Positions 37,001 through 48,010 of a stretch of 64,000 nucleotides of DNA are shown piece by piece. The stretch is from the NCBI RefSeq assembly GCF_964199755.1, contig NC_133897.1, positions 167,908,678-167,972,677 on the forward strand. The letters are read 5' to 3'. Under the pieces are notes generated by a model. It was not told where the DNA came from. It ran no database searches and saw only the letters and a list, made by a program, of their open reading frames with translations. Position numbers and translations under genes: made by a program. How positions within the stretch are numbered: the first letter of the stretch is position 1; the number at the start of each line of letters is the position of its first letter. The DNA is from Larus michahellis. Lineage: Eukaryota > Chordata > Aves > Charadriiformes > Laridae.

Positions 37001-40000
37001 GTGCAAACCCAGTTTTTTCATTAACCTTACTGAGACTATCAGGTTCATAGAAGCTATAGCTATGAGTTGTGTTGGTTTTTTGGTTTTTTTTTGAGATGGA
37101 AAAGACAGCAGATTAGGAAGTGATTAACACAGTAAAATAATCAAAAGCTGGAATGAAACAACTTTACTTTTGCAAATGAGGCAGCTCCTCAGCAACAATA
37201 GTCAGCTGGCACCTCACAGAGCAGGGAAGAAACACCATGACTTAGGGACTTAAAGACTTGTGGTCTAAAAGCCCTGTTTTAAGCAAGCTTTGGAATATCT
37301 AGTTGATCTATTTGTGAAAGGTAGATACTTGTGAAGATAACAAAACTGTAGTGGTCCTTTTTTGTTTTAAGAGCTTATGAACTTGCACATAGACAAGTAG
37401 ACATGCAGTAGCTTAAAAATGAAATTACACTATAAAATGGAATAGTGACATATTAGAAGCCTTCTTTAAAAGAGGAGGTAAACATAAAATGCTAAAATAT
37501 TTCAATGTAGTTATAACACATTATTTTCCGAGTGCTGAAATCAAACGAGGAGATAAAAAAGCAGAAAATCTTGGAATTTCTTAGAAGAGATTTTACTAGC
37601 TTCACTTAGATATTGGCAGATCATCCATCCTTCAACCCTGACTGTCTTCCCAGGACATGACAAAATTACACAGATTCCACTCATGCTCAGAAGAAAGCTT
37701 GGAGGAATTGCAGATACCTCATGTCTAATCCCAACTTTGCAGAGGAGAGAGTGTGCAGAAGAAAATTCTGGTTGCTATATTCACTGTCAAGTTTCCAAAA
37801 TCTGCCAATGTTTGCCCTCCAAAGCAAAGCATCCATCCTGACTATCACTACCTGAATGGGGTAGGGAAAGAGGGATGGACCAGAAATGAGAAATGTGGCA
37901 GCACTGGGTCACAGCAAGAGCTTCTCCTCCCCATCTACCCAACTCTTGACAAAGTCTTATTAAGTAGGATGACAAAACTAGGTTGGTGAGTCAATCCTAG
38001 ACTAAATCTGTATCCCACCCCATTCCTTTGCTGATCCATTCTGCCTTTCAGATTCCTACCTGTCCCCTAAGGAGATCTGTCTATAAAGTCCCCTTCACTC
38101 CTCTATTAAATAATGATGTTCCTCTCTGAACTGCAGTCTCTCCATTGACAAGCAGACATGAATCCCCAGAATGAACAGGATATAATGATGAAAGGAAAGA
38201 CCTTCTGCTCTGGAGACCAGTGACGACTGATCTCTACTGTAGCAGCTGTGGTGATCATAGGAAGCTCCCATTGATCTTGACACAACACAAGCACCCCAAG
38301 GCTTTAAATTACCAATGACCAGAGCCAGGACACATGTCAGAGACAACAGGACAGTCAGTGAATTACATAAAGACAGGGCTACTGTTACAGCTCTGGGTCT
38401 GCCTCTCCAAACAGCAGCTGTGTTCTCTCCAAAAATCCTCCAAACCCCCCTTCTTTCTCCACCCACTTGTCCCTTCCCTGCAGAATCTGCTCTACAGACC
38501 CAAAGATGGAGGAAGAAAAAAGTCCTTACATAAAAGAAGGAAATAAATACAAAGGAAAAAATCCTAATGTAGCTCCACATCCCAGCTAGGCATAGATAAA
38601 ATCAGACTCTACACTGTCTGGATCTGGAAGAGTTTTGCCGAGCGTGTGAATACATCAATTAACAACCACATCTCCTGCACTGACCCAACACAGGATTTAC
38701 CTTGCACATCCAGGCTAACACCAACTCTGAGCTTAGAAATAGCATTATAAAATAAGTTTTTATGCAAGAAGTTACTCTGGTGGCAGCATCAGGGGATGGG
38801 GAGTCTACGCCAGGGTGTCCTGTCCACTATGCAGTCACCTTCCACCATTAGAGGTTATGGCATGACCACTCATGTAGGACTGCCTGTGATGAGGGGAATC
38901 TCTACTTCCTAGGGAATTAAAACACCCTCCATGTTTGGCTTTGTGGAGTGGGTGATGAAGAAGAAGCAACTGAATCACACTGATGAAAATGGAGGGGTAA
39001 GGTTTGCATGGCATCCCTGTACAGACTGGACTCATGGGGCTTTTTCCCTCCCTCCACATCGCAGATGGGTCACCCCCAATATCAGGCTGCTGTTGGCTGC
39101 CCACCTTGACTGTGTTTCAAGCCTACCACCTCCAGACAGGTGGCAGACAGCCACCATGGGGACATAGGGCCAAAATGGACAAAATGTCCATGGGGACAAA
39201 AAGGAGGGAGAGAGGATGGTGGTGGGTCACTCCCTGTGGTGACAAACTCTCAAATCCTCCTGCAATTGTGGAATGTCCCCAGGACACCTCACACTTGTTT
39301 GTTTTCCAAGGTGGCCCACCAAAATTGTCTTTGACTTCATCCAAACCACAGTGTGTTACTAAACAGAGCTGGAAATATCAGCTGTGCAGTATCTGAGCCA
39401 CCAGCTTAGTGTCCCAGACCATCTTTCTCACTTCTAGTGGCTGAAGTTTAATAAATGGCACATGCAGCTTATAATTAGAGAGAGCCGCTATACACACTGC
39501 ATTAACTGGCTAGCTGGCTTCAGGGTTAAATATCAAAAGAGGAACAGAAATATTTTAAAAAAAAGCAATAACCCCCCTGCCCCCAGAATAAGAAAGTCAG
39601 ATGTAATAAGTACTTTTACTGTATCACAGTAAAAGGTGAGAGCTGGAAATTGCATTAAAGAAATTGCATTAAAGAAATGAAATGATATAATCACACTTTG
39701 TCTTGTAACACTTCCTAAAGATCTTTAACTAACAATCCCAATGAGACCATAATGATCCTGAACATATGGTTGGACTAGATGATCTGAAAGGTCCCTTCCA
39801 ACCTAGGCAATTCTACAATTCTATATGACAGGCCAGAAATATTCCAAAGACAGATTTTTTGCTGAAAACTGCTCAAAATGGGAGGCATGGACTTCAGAGG
39901 GATCAGGATGTATCCCATCCCGTCATGCTGCATCTCCTGCAGCTCCTGTAGGAGTTTGGATAAGTCAGAGTAGGAACTTACCGAACTCCATGCAAGCAAC

Positions 40001-40033
40001 GGCAACCAACAGAAGAGACAGAAACACCTTCAT
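30836..40033 (-). CDS. LYPD2: LYPD2, Ly6/PLAUR domain-containing protein 2 (three coding exons)
   Basis: Joined exons 40033-39982, 32050-31931 and 31047-30836 encode 127 residues. Residues 1-16 or so are a signal peptide ([17 protein letters not shown]). The LU domain has ten cysteines, from [10 protein letters not shown] to SCCYSDLCN, followed by a hydrophobic GPI-type tail ([20 protein letters not shown]). The strings [24 protein letters not shown] and PVSCC, together with the order of residues around them, match mammalian LYPD2 closely, so I am confident of the family member. NCT and NET are N-glycosylation sequons. The role of LYPD2 is poorly known; it is a small glycosylated GPI-anchored surface protein expressed in epithelia in mammals. 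The first intron is 7.9 kb and holds two nested CR1 elements in the same orientation as the gene. It converges with the SLURP1-like gene, tail to tail. Confidence 0.92.
31931..32050 (-). CDS. LYPD2: LYPD2 exon 2 (Cys1-Cys5)
   Basis: The acceptor is TTTTTCCTCCTTGCAG and the donor GTAAGG at 31930. The 120 nt encode AQALQCYTC to MYSLED and are phase 1 on both sides. Confidence 0.93.
32203..32272 (+). repeat. MIR-like SINE fragment (tRNA-related part) in LYPD2 intron 1
   Basis: ACAGTAGTCTGGTGGTCAAA followed by GTAGGTTTGGATCCC has the order of the MIR tRNA-related head, with its A-box and B-box remnants. It is too diverged to be a tRNA gene. Confidence 0.5.
33072..34202 (-). mobile_element. CR1 LINE copy A, 3' part (interrupted by copy B)
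   Basis: The 3' end is at the left (ACAATTACAGAATGGTGGAGGTTGG). Minus-strand blocks in order are [11 protein letters not shown]-type RT text near 34180, the [12 protein letters not shown]-type region, [36 protein letters not shown], and [19 protein letters not shown]. Several frameshifts show decay. At 34202 it stops at a DTVS-type block and its upstream part reappears beyond copy B at 35583-35692. It lies in LYPD2 intron 1, in sense orientation. Confidence 0.88.
34203..35585 (-). mobile_element. CR1 LINE copy B, young, inserted in copy A
   Basis: The left end has three exact tail octamers (AGAATCATAGAATCATAGAATC) and an intact short 3' UTR. The minus strand then gives an uninterrupted frame from the RT to the C-terminus: [81 protein letters not shown] and [20 protein letters not shown], to VVLGDMV and the stop at 34292. 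The catalytic FADD box is intact and there are no internal stops, so this is the best-preserved CR1 in the window. It is 5'-truncated before the RT palm and lacks the endonuclease. Confidence 0.93.
35583..35692 (-). mobile_element. CR1 LINE copy A, 5' part
   Basis: The minus strand reads [20 protein letters not shown] then VDTAYLEFR, the RT segment that directly precedes the block where copy A resumes at 34202. An in-frame TAG lies at the GKS position just upstream. Copy A is itself truncated near 35692. Confidence 0.8.
35693..39767. other. Rest of LYPD2 intron 1, no further gene recognised
   Basis: Contains an A-run with adjoining CAAAA-rich sequence at 36875-36935 (the poly-Phe and poly-Lys ORFs across it are artefacts) and a 161-codon minus-strand ORF at 38095-38580 with no recognisable motif. 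A perfect 14-bp tandem duplication (AAATTGCATTAAAG) lies at 39647-39674. Confidence 0.5.
36875..36935. repeat. Poly(A)/(CAAAA)n low-complexity tract
   Basis: A run of about 30 A followed by CAAAAACAAAA-type units and CAAACA units. Could be the tail of a lost retrotransposon, but no body is recognisable next to it. Confidence 0.85.
39768..39828 (+). mobile_element. CR1 3' terminal fragment
   Basis: Only the last ~60 bp of a CR1: GGTTGGACTAGATGATCTG, AAAGGTCCCTTCCAACC, then AATTCTACAATTCTATA. It sits about 150 bp downstream of the LYPD2 first exon, inside intron 1. Confidence 0.88.
39982..40033 (-). CDS. LYPD2: LYPD2 exon 1 (signal peptide)
   Basis: 52 nt from ATG (A at -3) to the donor GTAAGT at 39981. 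I chose this exon because its length, phase and MKxFL start match exon 1 of both other Ly6 genes in the window. It is nearly 8 kb from exon 2, so the link is inferred, not read from a transcript. Confidence 0.8.
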
Positions 40034-40088
40034 CTTGCACGGACCCTCGTCACCTGGTCACTGAGCTGCCACCTCTCTTCACCACAGG

Positions 40089-40095
40089 CTTTAAT
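40089..40095 (-). promoter_or_regulatory. TATA-like box of LYPD2
   Basis: ATTAAAG on the minus strand ends 56 nt before the ATG. The TATA box of the SLURP1-like gene ends 55 nt before its ATG. It deviates from TATAAA, so this is a probable rather than a certain promoter element. Confidence 0.5.
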
Positions 40096-40099
40096 GGGA

Positions 40100-42885
40100 C
40101 ACCCCCTGGTGGCTTGCCATGTACTTATTCTGACCCAAGATCCAATTCTACTGGAAAAACTAGTCTGATTGAGCTATAAATGAATTGAATGAGCTACAAA
40201 GAGGGCCCCACCTCCTGCCTTACCGTCATTTCTTTTCATGTTCCTTGGAGAAGAAAATGAGGGCTTGCATGGTGGACAATAGCTGAGCTTGTTTAAACTC
40301 TGTACTTTGTGTCTAGGCATGACGTCTAAACCCAGAGGTATTAAATAATCCCAGTGCCTATGCCTTGCCCTACAGCTTGTTGATATGTCTTCTTTTTTGT
40401 AGTGGTTAGAGAGACCTGGGTGATTTCCACGAACCTTGGGGAAAAAAGAGTCCATAGCTGTGAACAGCAAGGCATTAAACACCACTTACTTTTCTCCTCT
40501 GTGTTTTTACCCTCAGCAGGGGCCAGAGTTTATGACCAGAGGAGAAGTGGAAAGCTCACTTGTAATCCCTAACTCCCTGGAAACAGCATGGTTGGGGTTT
40601 TTGTATTGTAAAACCTCTCCCCAAGCTGTTTCAGGGGACTGTGGGTGGGAGGATGCCGTCTCCCTCTCTCGTCTCTCTGTCCTCTACAAGACACAGGTGG
40701 TGGGAATGCTGTCCCAAATCTGTGTTCTTACCCCAGTGTGGAAAACCCAATCAACACACAGAGTAGAGACATTTGTTTTATCCCAGTTCTGCGCAGAAAA
40801 GTGTGCTAGGTGGTAATTCGTAAAGCTAGCTCACTTTTTGAGAAATAAGCCAGGTCTTACACACCAAATAACAAAAAAGAAGAAACTACAGTAAAGTAAA
40901 TCATTGGTCAGTCTTTCTTCATATGAAAGCAGAAATTTTCCATTCTTTTATCTCAAGATTCCCATCTTTGTTGGAGATCAGTTTGGCATGCCAAGGTCTC
41001 TTTGGGGCAGTCTCTTCCTGTCTCCCCATTCACCAACTACACAAACCTACCTGGTTTCGAAACCTGAGTTTTTTGTGACTCTTAGCCCTTTTTTTTCCAC
41101 AACAGGAGCACTGAGAAGAAAACAGGACCAGGCCATGGAAGTCTGGGCCAAGGGAGTGTCTCAGGCTCACTACCCTGAGCCGTTCCGGAAGGATGGTGTG
41201 TGGAGAAGCCACTCTGGTCTAAGCCAACCTTCTCCAAATGTGGCAGTCAGCCCATAACATCTTTGCTTGCCAAAAACCTTGGTTTTCCCATCCCCAAGCC
41301 CTGCTGCACCAGGCATCTTCCTGCTTTTCCTGTGCCTCAGACCAGCCCCGTGCTAATAAATCCTCCTGCCATGTGTGAGGGGCAAGTTTGATTGGGGGAT
41401 GCAAAAACTGGTAAGGAGCCTTTCTGTGGTTATGCGCCGTACCCCCCAACACACACTTTTAATAAGGAAAGAAAGGAGGGAAAGCTGAAACAAAGATGTT
41501 CTTGGAGATGTTCCCATCACCTTTGTTATCACTCACACCGTCAGAAGAACTTTATTCAGGTTTAGTATCACTTGAATTCTTGAAATGTTCAAAGCGAACA
41601 GTCTTCTCTTATTCCCAGGTAAACAATCCAGTCCTCATCTCTCCAAAGGAAAAGCTGCAGGGACAGTCTCATCCCTTACAAACACCACTTCTGTGTGATC
41701 TATGCCCTCAGGAATTCAGACCCATTGTTTTCACGTGGCCTCCATAATACAGTCATTCTGTTCGTTATGAAAGTTTAGAAGTTATTTCGAGCCCAAAAAT
41801 ATCTAGGGAAAGGCATTTTTTGTATATTCTTGGTTAGGCATTCCTCATGTTCAGCAGAGAATTTTATAATCCTGTTAAGTAAGGGGAAATATGCTGATCG
41901 TGTTTGCTTTGTTCTTAGGAAAAAAACAAAACAAACCTAAACATGGAAAAGGGAGTGGTTCCTGGTTTCTGGTATTAAATGGCCTCACACAATGTGTGCC
42001 AGATGATTGGTTTCACGTGCACATCTGAAATGTGATCTTCATTACATTATAAGATTTTGGATGGAAGAATATAGGCCAACACCCTGCTTAAAACCTGTGC
42101 CCTCCTTCAGTTTGGAGGGTTGTTTTAGGGGAAGTGGGGGTGACAACATACCTCCCTTGTTTATAGTTTCAGTTGATCTTATCTGAGTCTTTAAGCATGG
42201 CCTGAAAGGTTTCCCCTTTTACGCACACCCTATGCAATTGCTTTGCAGTGTTGGCAAGTCACCAAAGAAATAATAAGAAATAATAGGAACATCCAAACAG
42301 TGTTTTATTGAATTCTTTTTATTCTTTTGTGGGTAATCACAGCCTATTGTCTTGGGGGTTTTCCATTAACTACAGAGAAAAAAAAAAAAAAAGAAAAAAA
42401 AAAGATAAAAAGCCACAAGCTGTACAAATCTGCCTCAACAACCCACAAGACGGATTTGTGAAACAAAAAACAAAAAAGACATTTTCTAGGCAAACTAGTA
42501 CAAGAACTCTGCATTTCAGAGGAGTTTGTTATCATAAATAAAAGGAAAAGTTGAGAGGCAAATGTTACTTCCATCCTAAGAAACCTTTGCCAAACCCCTT
42601 TCCTAACCTACCTGGCCAGCTGAGACAGTGTCTGAGTGGAGGCATCTTCATCTGATGTGAACAGTCCTGCAACAGTTGCATTCAGGCTGGAAATAGTCTC
42701 TAAATCCCATAACATCCCAATAGACTTGCTCACAATGCCTAATTACCAGGCTGAGGAGGTCCGGTTGAGAAGTCCTAAGATATGCCCATCCTCCTCCAGG
42801 GCAGATTTTCACGTACCACGGGCTGGCTGCATGTTCGCTTAGAGAAGTTCAGGCACTGGTTTCCACTGAGAGCCTTCTTGACTTG
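40100..42885. other. Intergenic upstream of LYPD2, no gene recognised
   Basis: No exon or RNA gene was seen. Around 42050-42110 a weak resemblance to a worn CR1 3' end (TTTTGGATGGAAGAATATAGG, CAACACCCTGC) is present. An A-rich tract lies at 42376-42402. Confidence 0.45.
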
Positions 42886-43238
42886 ATCATTTCAGGAGAG
42901 ACCTTACCACTCTCTACAACTGCCTGAAAGGAGGTTGTACAGAGTTGGGAGTTGGTCTCCCAAGTAACAGGAGACAGGACAAGAGGAAATGGCCTCAAGT
43001 TGCACCAGGGGAGGTTTAGGATGAGTACTAGGAAAAATTTCTTCATGGAAAGGTTTATCAAGCATTGGAACAGGCTGCCCAGGGAAATGGTGGAATCACT
43101 CTCCCTGCAGATATTTAAAAGAGGGGTAGATATAGTGCTGAGGGACATGGTTTAGTGGTGGACTTGGAAGTGTTAGGTTAATGGTTGGACTCGATGGTCT
43201 TAAAGGTCCCTTCTGACATAGATGATTCTATGATTTTA
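42886..43238 (+). mobile_element. CR1 LINE 3' fragment with intact end
   Basis: Begins in the ORF2 C-terminus (TTACCACTCTCTACAACTGC), gives [20 protein letters not shown] and [20 protein letters not shown], ending VLRDMV and a stop. It is followed by GGTTGGACTCGATGGTCTTA and ATGATTCTATGATTTT. Confidence 0.92.
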
Positions 43239-43439
43239 AACTCTCCATTTTCTTGATTCTAATCAGCTCTTTATATATCTCCTAGGAGTCCCACAGCTTT
43301 CCAGAGCAGACAGATGCAGGACCAAAAGCTCTGATTGGATTCAAAGGTAGATGTGGAGGGGCGCTGATATGGCAGTGTCATATGGGGTGCTAAGTTTTTG
43401 CTGCACATCTACAAGTAGGTTAAACCCCAAAACACTTGT

Positions 43440-43590
43440 GTAAGATGAGTAAATATTATTATCTCAAAATCAGACATAAGGAAGGCAAGATGCAGAGAGG
43501 TTAATTAGGTTCGTGAAGCCAGGTAGTAGCGACTCCAGAAATAGAGCCAGCATTGTATTCCACATGGTTTAACCACTAGTTAATGCTTCT
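43440..43590 (-). repeat. MIR-like SINE, nearly complete, inverted
   Basis: Left to right: AAATATTATTATCTC, GCAGAGAGGTTAATTAGGTT, AAGCCAGGTAGTAGCGACTC, AGAGCCAGCATTGTATTCC, TTTAACCACTA. This is the reverse-strand order of MIR, from its 3' end to the tRNA-related head, with moderate divergence. Confidence 0.65.
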
Positions 43591-45949
43591 TTTTCATCAA
43601 TGCTCATCTATTTTTGTGCAACCCTGATAGGAGGTGCATGAGTTACTAGAAGCAACAGGAGTACTGGCCAGAAAGCCACATACTTAGAGACTTATTCTAA
43701 GTTCTGTCAAGGATTTGCAAGCTGACCTTGGAAAATTAACCTGTTTCCCTTTTCTAGATAGAAAGTTGGTGCATGTGGTACTGTGGATCATAACTACAAT
43801 ATAACCTATGTATTAGAAAGACTAAAGAGGAGATTTGTTCGAACGACTCACAGTTTTCTCCTAGTAGCTTCATAACAGCATCAATGAGGAAAGCCACTTA
43901 AGGAAGCCAACAGCAAGGATGGGCTAGTCTAATCAGTAAACCTGTTGATATGCAGAGTGCCAGGGATTAAATTACCATGAACGTCACCTCTGATGCAGCA
44001 TGCCCCCTCTACCTGTCATAGAAATCACAATTCTCCAGAGATGACAGCCACTTTGCACTGGAAAGAGAGGAATTAAACAGATATCTTTGCCTTCCTCTGT
44101 TTGCTCCATTGATGAGGAACGTCTTTAAAAGTTAGAGAGTAACCTGGAAAAACAAAGTAAAAAATTAACAGTGCCAAGCCTGAATCTGGCCTATCCCTAT
44201 GAATAATGCATCAGGAATCCAACCCTGCAGCTCTCTTAGAAACATTTCCACTCAGGCATTGCTCATTAGCTCATTAGTCACAGCAGCCTTATTCCTACTA
44301 ATTGATTTTACTACAATTCCCTACAATGTATGGCCAAGATCCAACATGTCTCTGCGTGGTTTTAAAGTCATTACATTGGCACAGCTTTGCAAGGCACTTC
44401 AGCCCTCTTTCAAGTCTATTTAGCATGTAAAGGTCGAGTGATTCCTGGAACTCAGTGATTGGAAGGTGCCCTTGGGGAAATGGCATGTGTCCCCTCCATG
44501 TGACAAGCCTTGGGCTCAAAGCATCCTGCTGAGCGGAGTTGTGACTTTCACACCTGGTAGCAGGTCAGTCTGCTATAGATTGGAGCTGCAGATAGGTACA
44601 GAAAGCTTGGCAGCTCTCTCCACACTGGTTTCCACTTTGGTAGCGGACTGGGACACGGGGGATGCTGGTTAGTGCAAGACCTGGGGCAGACAGATCAGAC
44701 CAGACTGCAAGTACGAAGGGTTTCTTTAACTCTGCTTCTCTTCCCATATTCCCACCAGACCTCACTATACCTGCCCCACTGCCCCAGCCACGCGTTGTAT
44801 GCCGTGCCTGAGAATTAGTGATGCTTTGTGTATTCACCAGGACAGGAAGGTAGGGAAGAGAATTTATTTTTATAACGAGTCCTGTTCCCTGTATGTAATG
44901 ATTCACCTGCTTGTTCTTTTTTTTCCCAACCTGTTTTTTTTCCCTTTGAATTCATTGCAGGTACCTCTTATCTCTAGGTTATTATTTAGACTAACCTTAA
45001 CACTTTCTGGGTGGGACCTTCATATTTATCACTTGCCAGTGGCCAGCATATGGATACAGTGGTCCTATGGGAGAATCTTACAGGAGTTAATAACTACCAA
45101 ATTGTTCTCCCTCTCTGTTCATAATGTGTGTAGAAAGGATTGATCATATATTTATAACTAGTGAGAATTTGGCTTCCTTCCCTATCAAATTTTTCTAGTT
45201 TCCTTTTTTTTCTTTTTGTTTCCAAGCTGGTATCTTTTCCCTTCCCATCAACCCTGACTGACTGAGGAAGTAATCACTTGTTTCAAGATTATTTGCTCCA
45301 TTCAGCTTTCCAGGGCATTGTTAATGATGCAGGAATTTAAATCACTTGCTCAGCTTAGCTGTCACCTGCTTTAATTATCCCCTACATTTCTTCAAGACTT
45401 AATCCAATGAACAAGAGATACTTTTTTATCTGAGTCACTTCTCATTGACCCAGACTGGAAGAAAAGGACAACACATGTAAAACAGTAAATGACCTGACTG
45501 AAAGGAAAGAGCTTTGCCTCCAGGCCCTTTCCATCTCCCTCTAATACCACAGTGTTTGGCATTGAAGCTGGATATACCCACATGTCTTTGGACTGGTAGG
45601 CGTGTGTTCTCAGGTTTAGTCTGCTCAAACCAGTAGAAAACCTAAGTGTCCTAAAGATATCTCAACTGCCCAGGTGACAGGCTCAACCCATCTCGCACCA
45701 GCTGCAAGAAACATCCCAGGTTTGTCCTCCAGACACTTTAGGATTTCAGGAAAAGTCTTCTGACCAAAAAGCTTCTGGCTCCTGGAGCATTTGTGCTGGT
45801 AAAGGTGAGGAAAGCCGCCTGGTTGTGATGTTGCCCAGCCAGGTGAGTAGTTCAGCCCATCTGATGGTCCTGGCAAAAGAAGGTTCATAGGAGACAAGAT
45901 CAGTTCATGGGCACTTGTCACAAAGCAGAGGAGCATAAACACTCCCACA
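43591..45949. other. Intergenic, nothing recognised
   Basis: T-rich stretches near 44920 and 45205. No gene structure, RNA or clear repeat was seen. Confidence 0.5.
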
Positions 45950-47650
45950 GATCACAAAATGACTGAGTCTGGCAGGGACTTCTGGAGATCGTCTAGTCCA
46001 ACCCCTCTGTTCAAAGTAGAGTCACTACAGCAGGTTGCCCAGGGCTGCGTCCAGTTGGATTTAAATATCATCAAAGATGAAAACTCCACAACCTTTCAGG
46101 GTAACCTTTTCCAGTATTCAGACACACTTAAAGAAAGTTTTTTTTCTCATGTTTAAATGGAATTTCCTGTGTTCCAGTTTGTGCCCATTGCCTCTTGTCC
46201 TGGCACTGGGCACCACTGAAAAGAGCCTGGCTCCATCCTCTTTGCACCTCACTTCATGTATTTATAGACATTGATAAGATCCCCCCTGAGCCTTCTGTTT
46301 TCCAGACTGAATCAGCATAGATGCCCTGGTCCCTTCATCATCTTTGGGGCCCTTCTTTGGACTCTCTCTAGTATGTCCATGTCTCTCCTGTACTGGGGAC
46401 CCCAGAACTGGACATAGGACTCCACACAGGGCCTCAGCAGTACTGAGTAGGGTGGAAGGATCACCTCCCTTGACCTGCTGGCAACACTCAGCCTAACGCA
46501 GCCCTCCGGCCTTCTTCCCCACCAAGGAATATTCCTCATTCATATGCAGCTTGGGTGTCCACCATGACCCTCAGTTCCTTCTCTGCAAAACGGCTATCTA
46601 TCCTAATCCGTTCACAGTCTGCCTTGTTGCCTGACGTTATTCCTCCCCATGTGCAAGACTTTGCATTTCCATTTGCTGAACTTCCTGAGGTTCCCTTGTT
46701 TTTCCAACCTGTTCAAGTCCCTCTGACTAGCAGCACACCCATGTGGCGTATCAGCCACTCCTCCTTGTTTTGCATCATCTGCAAACTTGCTGAGGGTGAG
46801 CTCTGCCACATCCTCAAGGTCATTAATGAAGATGATGAACAGTATTGACTCCAACATTAAGTTCTGTGGTACCCCACTAGTGACTTGCCTCCAGCTGGAC
46901 TTTGTACAACTGATCACAAGCCTCTGGGCCCAGTTGCTCCATCAGTTTTCAATCCACCTCACTGTCCACTTATCTAACCCATACTTTGTCAGCTTGTCTA
47001 TGACGATGTTGTGGGAGACAATGTTGAAAGCCTTAATAAAGTAGAGATAAGAGACATCCATTTCTCTCACACCATCCACCAAGCCAGTCACCTCATCATT
47101 GAAGGCTATCAGGCTGGTGAGGTGTAATTTCCCCTTTGTGAACATATGCTGACTCCAGGATGTGATGCTGCTTTTTGTCTTGCTCCTCACTCTTAGGATC
47201 TTTAACAACGCCTCATGGTCGCTACATACAAGGCCACCCCCAACCTTCAATTCCACAACAAATTCTTCCTTGTTTGCAAGTATGAAGTCCATAAGAGTAT
47301 CTCTCCTTGTTGGTTGCTCCACCACCTGTGGTCAGGAAGGTTGTGACCAGTGCATTCCAGAAACCCCCTAGATTGCTACTGCCCTGCTGCGTTGCCCCTC
47401 CAGAAGATAGTGGGATGGTGAAAGCCCTCCATGAGGACCAGGACTTGTGAATGTGAGGCTTGTCTGAAGAAGGCTTCAGCTGCTTCTTCGTGATGAGGTG
47501 TCTCTATCACACACACTATAACATCACCTATGCTGATCTGCTTGCTCATCCTGACCCATAAGCTCTCAGCTGACTCATCACCCATCCCTAGGCAGAGCTC
47601 CATGCACTTCAGCTGCTCTCTCACATACAAAGCAAATCACCTTCCTCACC
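45950..47650 (-). mobile_element. CR1 LINE with endonuclease remnant and internal deletion
   Basis: From left (3' end, GACTGAGTCTGGCAGGGACT) to right on the minus strand it holds the ORF2 end, the RT ([48 protein letters not shown]), and then endonuclease text. The latter is LYVREQLKCMELCLGM-like at the far right, VLMEGFHHPTIFWRGN, PTRRDTLMDFILANKEEFVV, and CSDHEALLK with the SDH motif of apurinic-type endonucleases. The linker between endonuclease and RT is missing: CSDHEALLK is followed within about 25 residues by MFTKGKLHLTSL. Frameshifts are frequent. It is the only copy here that keeps any endonuclease. Confidence 0.88.
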
Positions 47651-47854
47651 TCTGGCCTGCCCTTCCTAAGCATTTCGTATCTATCCATGGTAGCACTCAA
47701 TTATGTGAGCTATCCTGCTACGTCTCTGTGATCCCAAGCTTTCATGTGGTTTGGCCAGGGACTTGACGGCAGACAGTGCAAGGAGTTATGAGAGTCTGGA
47801 AAACAGGCTGAGGAGACAGCTCAGGGGGTCTAAAAGCATCTGACATAAAAAAGG

Positions 47855-48010
47855 GTCAAAGAGAAGGCTGAGCTAGGCTTTCCTTGAAGACACCCATTGA
47901 GAACAAGTTGCAGGAAGCAATTCTGTCAGATATAAGAAAAACTATTTCTCCATGTGAGTGTTAAAAAAATGGAACAAGAGACCAAAAAAGCTGTGGTGTC
48001 TCCATGCTTG
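47855..48010 (+). mobile_element. Diverged CR1 relic
   Basis: Short blocks (TGTCAGATATAAGAAAAACT, TGTGAGTGTTAAAAAAATGG, GCTGTGGTGTCTCCATGCTTGG) follow the order of the CR1 ORF2 end. No frame is preserved. Confidence 0.55.
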